Shown: positions 61,851 to 64,000 of the stretch, one piece after another
Numbering within the stretch: the first letter of the stretch is position 1
Layout of the letters: each line of letters opens with the position of its first letter
Source: Paraphoma chrysanthemicola
Taxonomy: Eukaryota > Ascomycota > Dothideomycetes > Pleosporales > Phaeosphaeriaceae
Reading direction: 5' to 3'
NCBI GenBank assembly: GCA_020744225.1
Contig: JAGMWG010000008.1
Location: 496,001 to 560,000 of the forward strand
DNA: 64,000 bases
Position numbers and translations under genes: made by a program
Notes under the pieces: model-generated
Database searches by the model: none
The model's input: the letters and a program-made list of their open reading frames with translations, nothing else
What the model was told of the DNA's origin: nothing

Positions 61851-62392
61851 ATGGCTACCGATATTGCCCTAGATACTACCATTGTAATAACATCTTGACC
61901 GGCGATATAACCTAAATTGACCAAAACTAGGGTACCATTGTCATCGAACTGTATAACGACCACGCACCCAAAGCATGCAAGAATTTCTCCACCCTTGCTC
62001 AACGCCACTACTTCGACGGTCTAATCTTTCACCGTATAATACCGGGCTTCATGATCCAGGGCGGTGATCCTACAGGCACTGGCCGCGGCGGCGCATCCAT
62101 CTACGGCGAGAAATTCGAGGACGAGATCTCGCCAGCTCTCAAGCACACCGGCGCAGGCATTCTCAGTATGGCAAACTCGGGCCCCAATACAAATGGATCA
62201 CAATTCTTTATTACCTTGGCACCGACACCATGGCTGGACGGCAAACACACAATCTTTGGCAGAGTGAAGAGTGGCATGCAGGTGGTGAAGAAGCTGGGAA
62301 TGGTTAAGACAGACAAGGAGGATAAGCCGGTGGAGGAGGTCAAGATCAACAGAGCGTATTCACCAGAGAAGAGCAATCTCCTCGAGGATTGA
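61851..62392 (+). CDS. Cyclophilin-type peptidyl-prolyl isomerase, PPIL1-like
   Basis: Two exons, 61851-61883 and 61931-62392, join in phase into 164 residues, the PPIL1/Cyp1 length. MATDIALDTTIGTIVIELY is followed by the catalytic segment FHRIIPGFMIQGGDPTGTGR, SMANSGPNTNGSQFFI and the TPWLDGKHTIFGRV segment (Trp and His of the cyclosporin-binding site present). PPIL1 orthologues act in the spliceosome alongside SKIP/Prp45 as proline isomerases. The 47-nt intron after codon 11 is needed to keep the conserved N-terminus. It lies divergent to the Rqt4-like gene. Confidence 0.95.
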
Positions 62393-62682
62393 AGCAGGAG
62401 CTCTTGGCGGAGCGATCTGTACGCCAACGGCGCGCCATCCCACTCGGCGCGCCATGGCCAGGACACGCCTTGAAGCACTAATATGGCGGGGTTGACCTCA
62501 ACGTATTCGACAATTACCCACGGCAGTCGACGAGGTACATGAGGCACTGTGGTACACCAGGGAGGGGCCTTCCAGGACGGCGCCCGCGAATGAGGATGCG
62601 CACGCTGATCAACACCGCCTGCTACTGCATAGGAGTGAGTTGCATGCTCAACGCTCTTCCATTCGTTTGCTCATAGATACAT

Positions 62683-63950
62683 CTAGCTCAACGGACCATT
62701 TGGGTGAATAAGAACCTTCGTGTACCCCTCGATCCTCTTGTCAAATTTCTCGTAAGCGACCGGCGCCTCATCGATGTTGATCTCATGCGAAACTACAAAG
62801 CTCGGCTTTGCCTTCCCCGACACAATCATATCCCGGAGATACCTGTTATAAGACTTCACGTTGCATTGTCCGGTGCCTAGTGAGAGGCCCTGTCACTGGG
62901 TTAGCACAGCCTCTGGCCATTGGGATCAGGCAAGGGATGCGCATACCTTTTCGAACAGCTTTCCGAAGGATATCAGGATTTGACCCTTCTTGCTCTGCTC
63001 ATCTGGCGCTCCTGGATCAGCAGGGACGTAGAGCCCTGGGATGCCAAGTCCACCCGTTGGACGTGTCACCATAATCAGCTGGTCTAGGACGATGTTGGGC
63101 TTCTCTTTGCTACCCGATGCATCCACTGCTTGGTAACCAACAGCATCTACCGCTCTGTCGACCATACCGTCATTCAGCTTAATGATCTGCTCCACCGGAT
63201 CACTCTTCTTGAAATCGATCGGTATGCAACCTATCTTTTCCGCAGCTTGAAGGCGCTCGGGTACTGTGTCGACCACAAAAACTTTACTTGCACCACGGAG
63301 GATGCCGCTGTAGGCCGCCATTAGGCCAACGGGTCCTGCGCCGAATACTGCAACGCTCTCGCCAGACTTGAAGCCCGCTAGAACCAGGCCATGCCATCCC
63401 GTTGGAAAGATGTCTGCAAGCAGTATAAAGTCTGCCTCGTGCTCAGTGCCCTTGGGCAGCTTGAGCGCGTTGAAGTCGGCAAATGGAACGCGAAGATATT
63501 GCGCCTGACCTCCTTGGTAAGGACCCATTGCGACATATCCATACGCTCCGCCCGCAAAACCTGGATTTACGCTGTCGTAAAATGTCAGCCTCTGCTCACC
63601 GCATCTTCCCATGCACATTATTACCCAGTACAGAATGCGGTACGCCCTTCTTCGCAGTTGCGACATCTACCGTCGGCTACATTGAAGGGTAGTACGATTC
63701 TGTCGCCCTTCTCTAGGAGAGTCACCCCTGGCCCAGTCTCGATGACCACCCCCATATTCTCGTGGCCAAACACAAGTCCAGCCTCCGCTGCCGTTCTCCC
63801 CTGGTACATGTGGAGATCTGACCCACAAATAGCGGAAGTGGTCACTTTGACAACTACGTCATCGGGGTGTTGTATCTTTGGTAGTTCGACTTCTTTGACC
63901 GACACCTTGAAAGGTCCTTCGTAATGTACAGCTTTCATCTTGTCTCCCAT
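62683..63950 (-). CDS. Zinc alcohol dehydrogenase, glutathione-independent formaldehyde dehydrogenase type
   Basis: Three exons, 63625-63950, 62947-63571 and 62683-62889, join in phase into 385 residues. Catalytic-zinc residues appear in SAICGSDLHMYQG and GHENMGVV. A Cys cluster CRNCEEGRTAFCTG partly retains the structural-zinc site. VNPGFAGGAYGYVAMGPYQG, a Rossmann motif GAGPVGL, DAVGYQAVD and SLGTGQCNVKSYNRYLRDMI are hallmarks of the glutathione-independent FDH/MDR group. It oxidises an alcohol or aldehyde with NAD(P)+; the natural fungal substrate is uncertain. Introns are 63572-63624 and 62890-62946. The ATG at 63950 gives MGDKMKAVHYEG; the second Met of this segment could also start. It lies 50 bases from the window edge. 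Confidence 0.93.
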
Positions 63951-64000
63951 GTTCGATACTGGCTGCGCCTGTTCCGTGCCTGGATCGTTGTCAGGGTCGA

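Noticed and set aside
1..64000. tRNA, rRNA, CRISPR arrays, intact transposons
   Set aside because: No B-box-like GGTTCRANNCC with a matching A-box, no rRNA-like stretch, no regularly sp aced short repeats and no transposase or reverse transcriptase motif was seen by eye; a dedicated scan could still find a tRNA that I missed.

Overview
The window looks like nuclear DNA of a filamentous ascomycete (Pezizomycotina, probably Dothideomycetes; the class is an inference). The reasons are spliceosomal introns of about 42-90 nt with GT..AG ends and CTRAC-like branch sites, compact genes on both strands, and families typical of these fungi: BIM1-like copper factor, CTR transporter, LysM protein, fungal F-box and ankyrin proteins, PXA-type ABC transporter, Bdc1/BRD8-like bromodomain protein. 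I assigned introns by eye from splice sites and reading-frame continuity. No rRNA, tRNA, CRISPR array or intact transposon was recognised.

Layout. 0-34 kb is mostly housekeeping: the 3' end of an unknown gene, ribosomal protein eS6, dynactin p150-like CAP-Gly protein, peroxisomal ABC half-transporter, Baeyer-Villiger-type monooxygenase, LisH-WD40 (Sif2/TBL1-like) co-repressor subunit, TMEM115-like Golgi protein, two small secreted proteins around a large ankyrin protein, a NuA4-type bromodomain protein, a short coiled-coil protein, a short-chain dehydrogenase and an F-box protein. Near 2.5 kb lies a broken extra copy of the dynactin CAP-Gly exon.

34-43 kb holds two tiny genes separated by 5 nt, then three adjacent genes that together look like a copper-acquisition module: a ferric/cupric reductase, divergently a CTR copper transporter, then a BIM1-like (LPMO X325) GPI-anchored factor. 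A linalool dehydratase/isomerase-domain enzyme follows.

44-59.4 kb has an accessory character: gene-poor, with a poorly resolved multi-exon membrane protein gene, a motor-only kinesin with a long insertion, a LysM protein divergent from and touching an unknown 307-aa protein, ankyrin and F-box proteins, a five-exon secreted protein, gene relics and a diverged ~0.55-kb direct repeat about 6 kb apart. 60-64 kb returns to core genes: Rqt4/TRIP4-like zinc-finger protein, PPIL1-type cyclophilin and a zinc alcohol dehydrogenase of the glutathione-independent formaldehyde dehydrogenase type.

The strongest candidate systems are the copper module (35.4-40.6 kb), the LysM/unknown-protein pair (48.3-50.4 kb) and the fungal LinD-like enzyme. 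Core gene calls are firm. Gene models in the accessory stretch are tentative.
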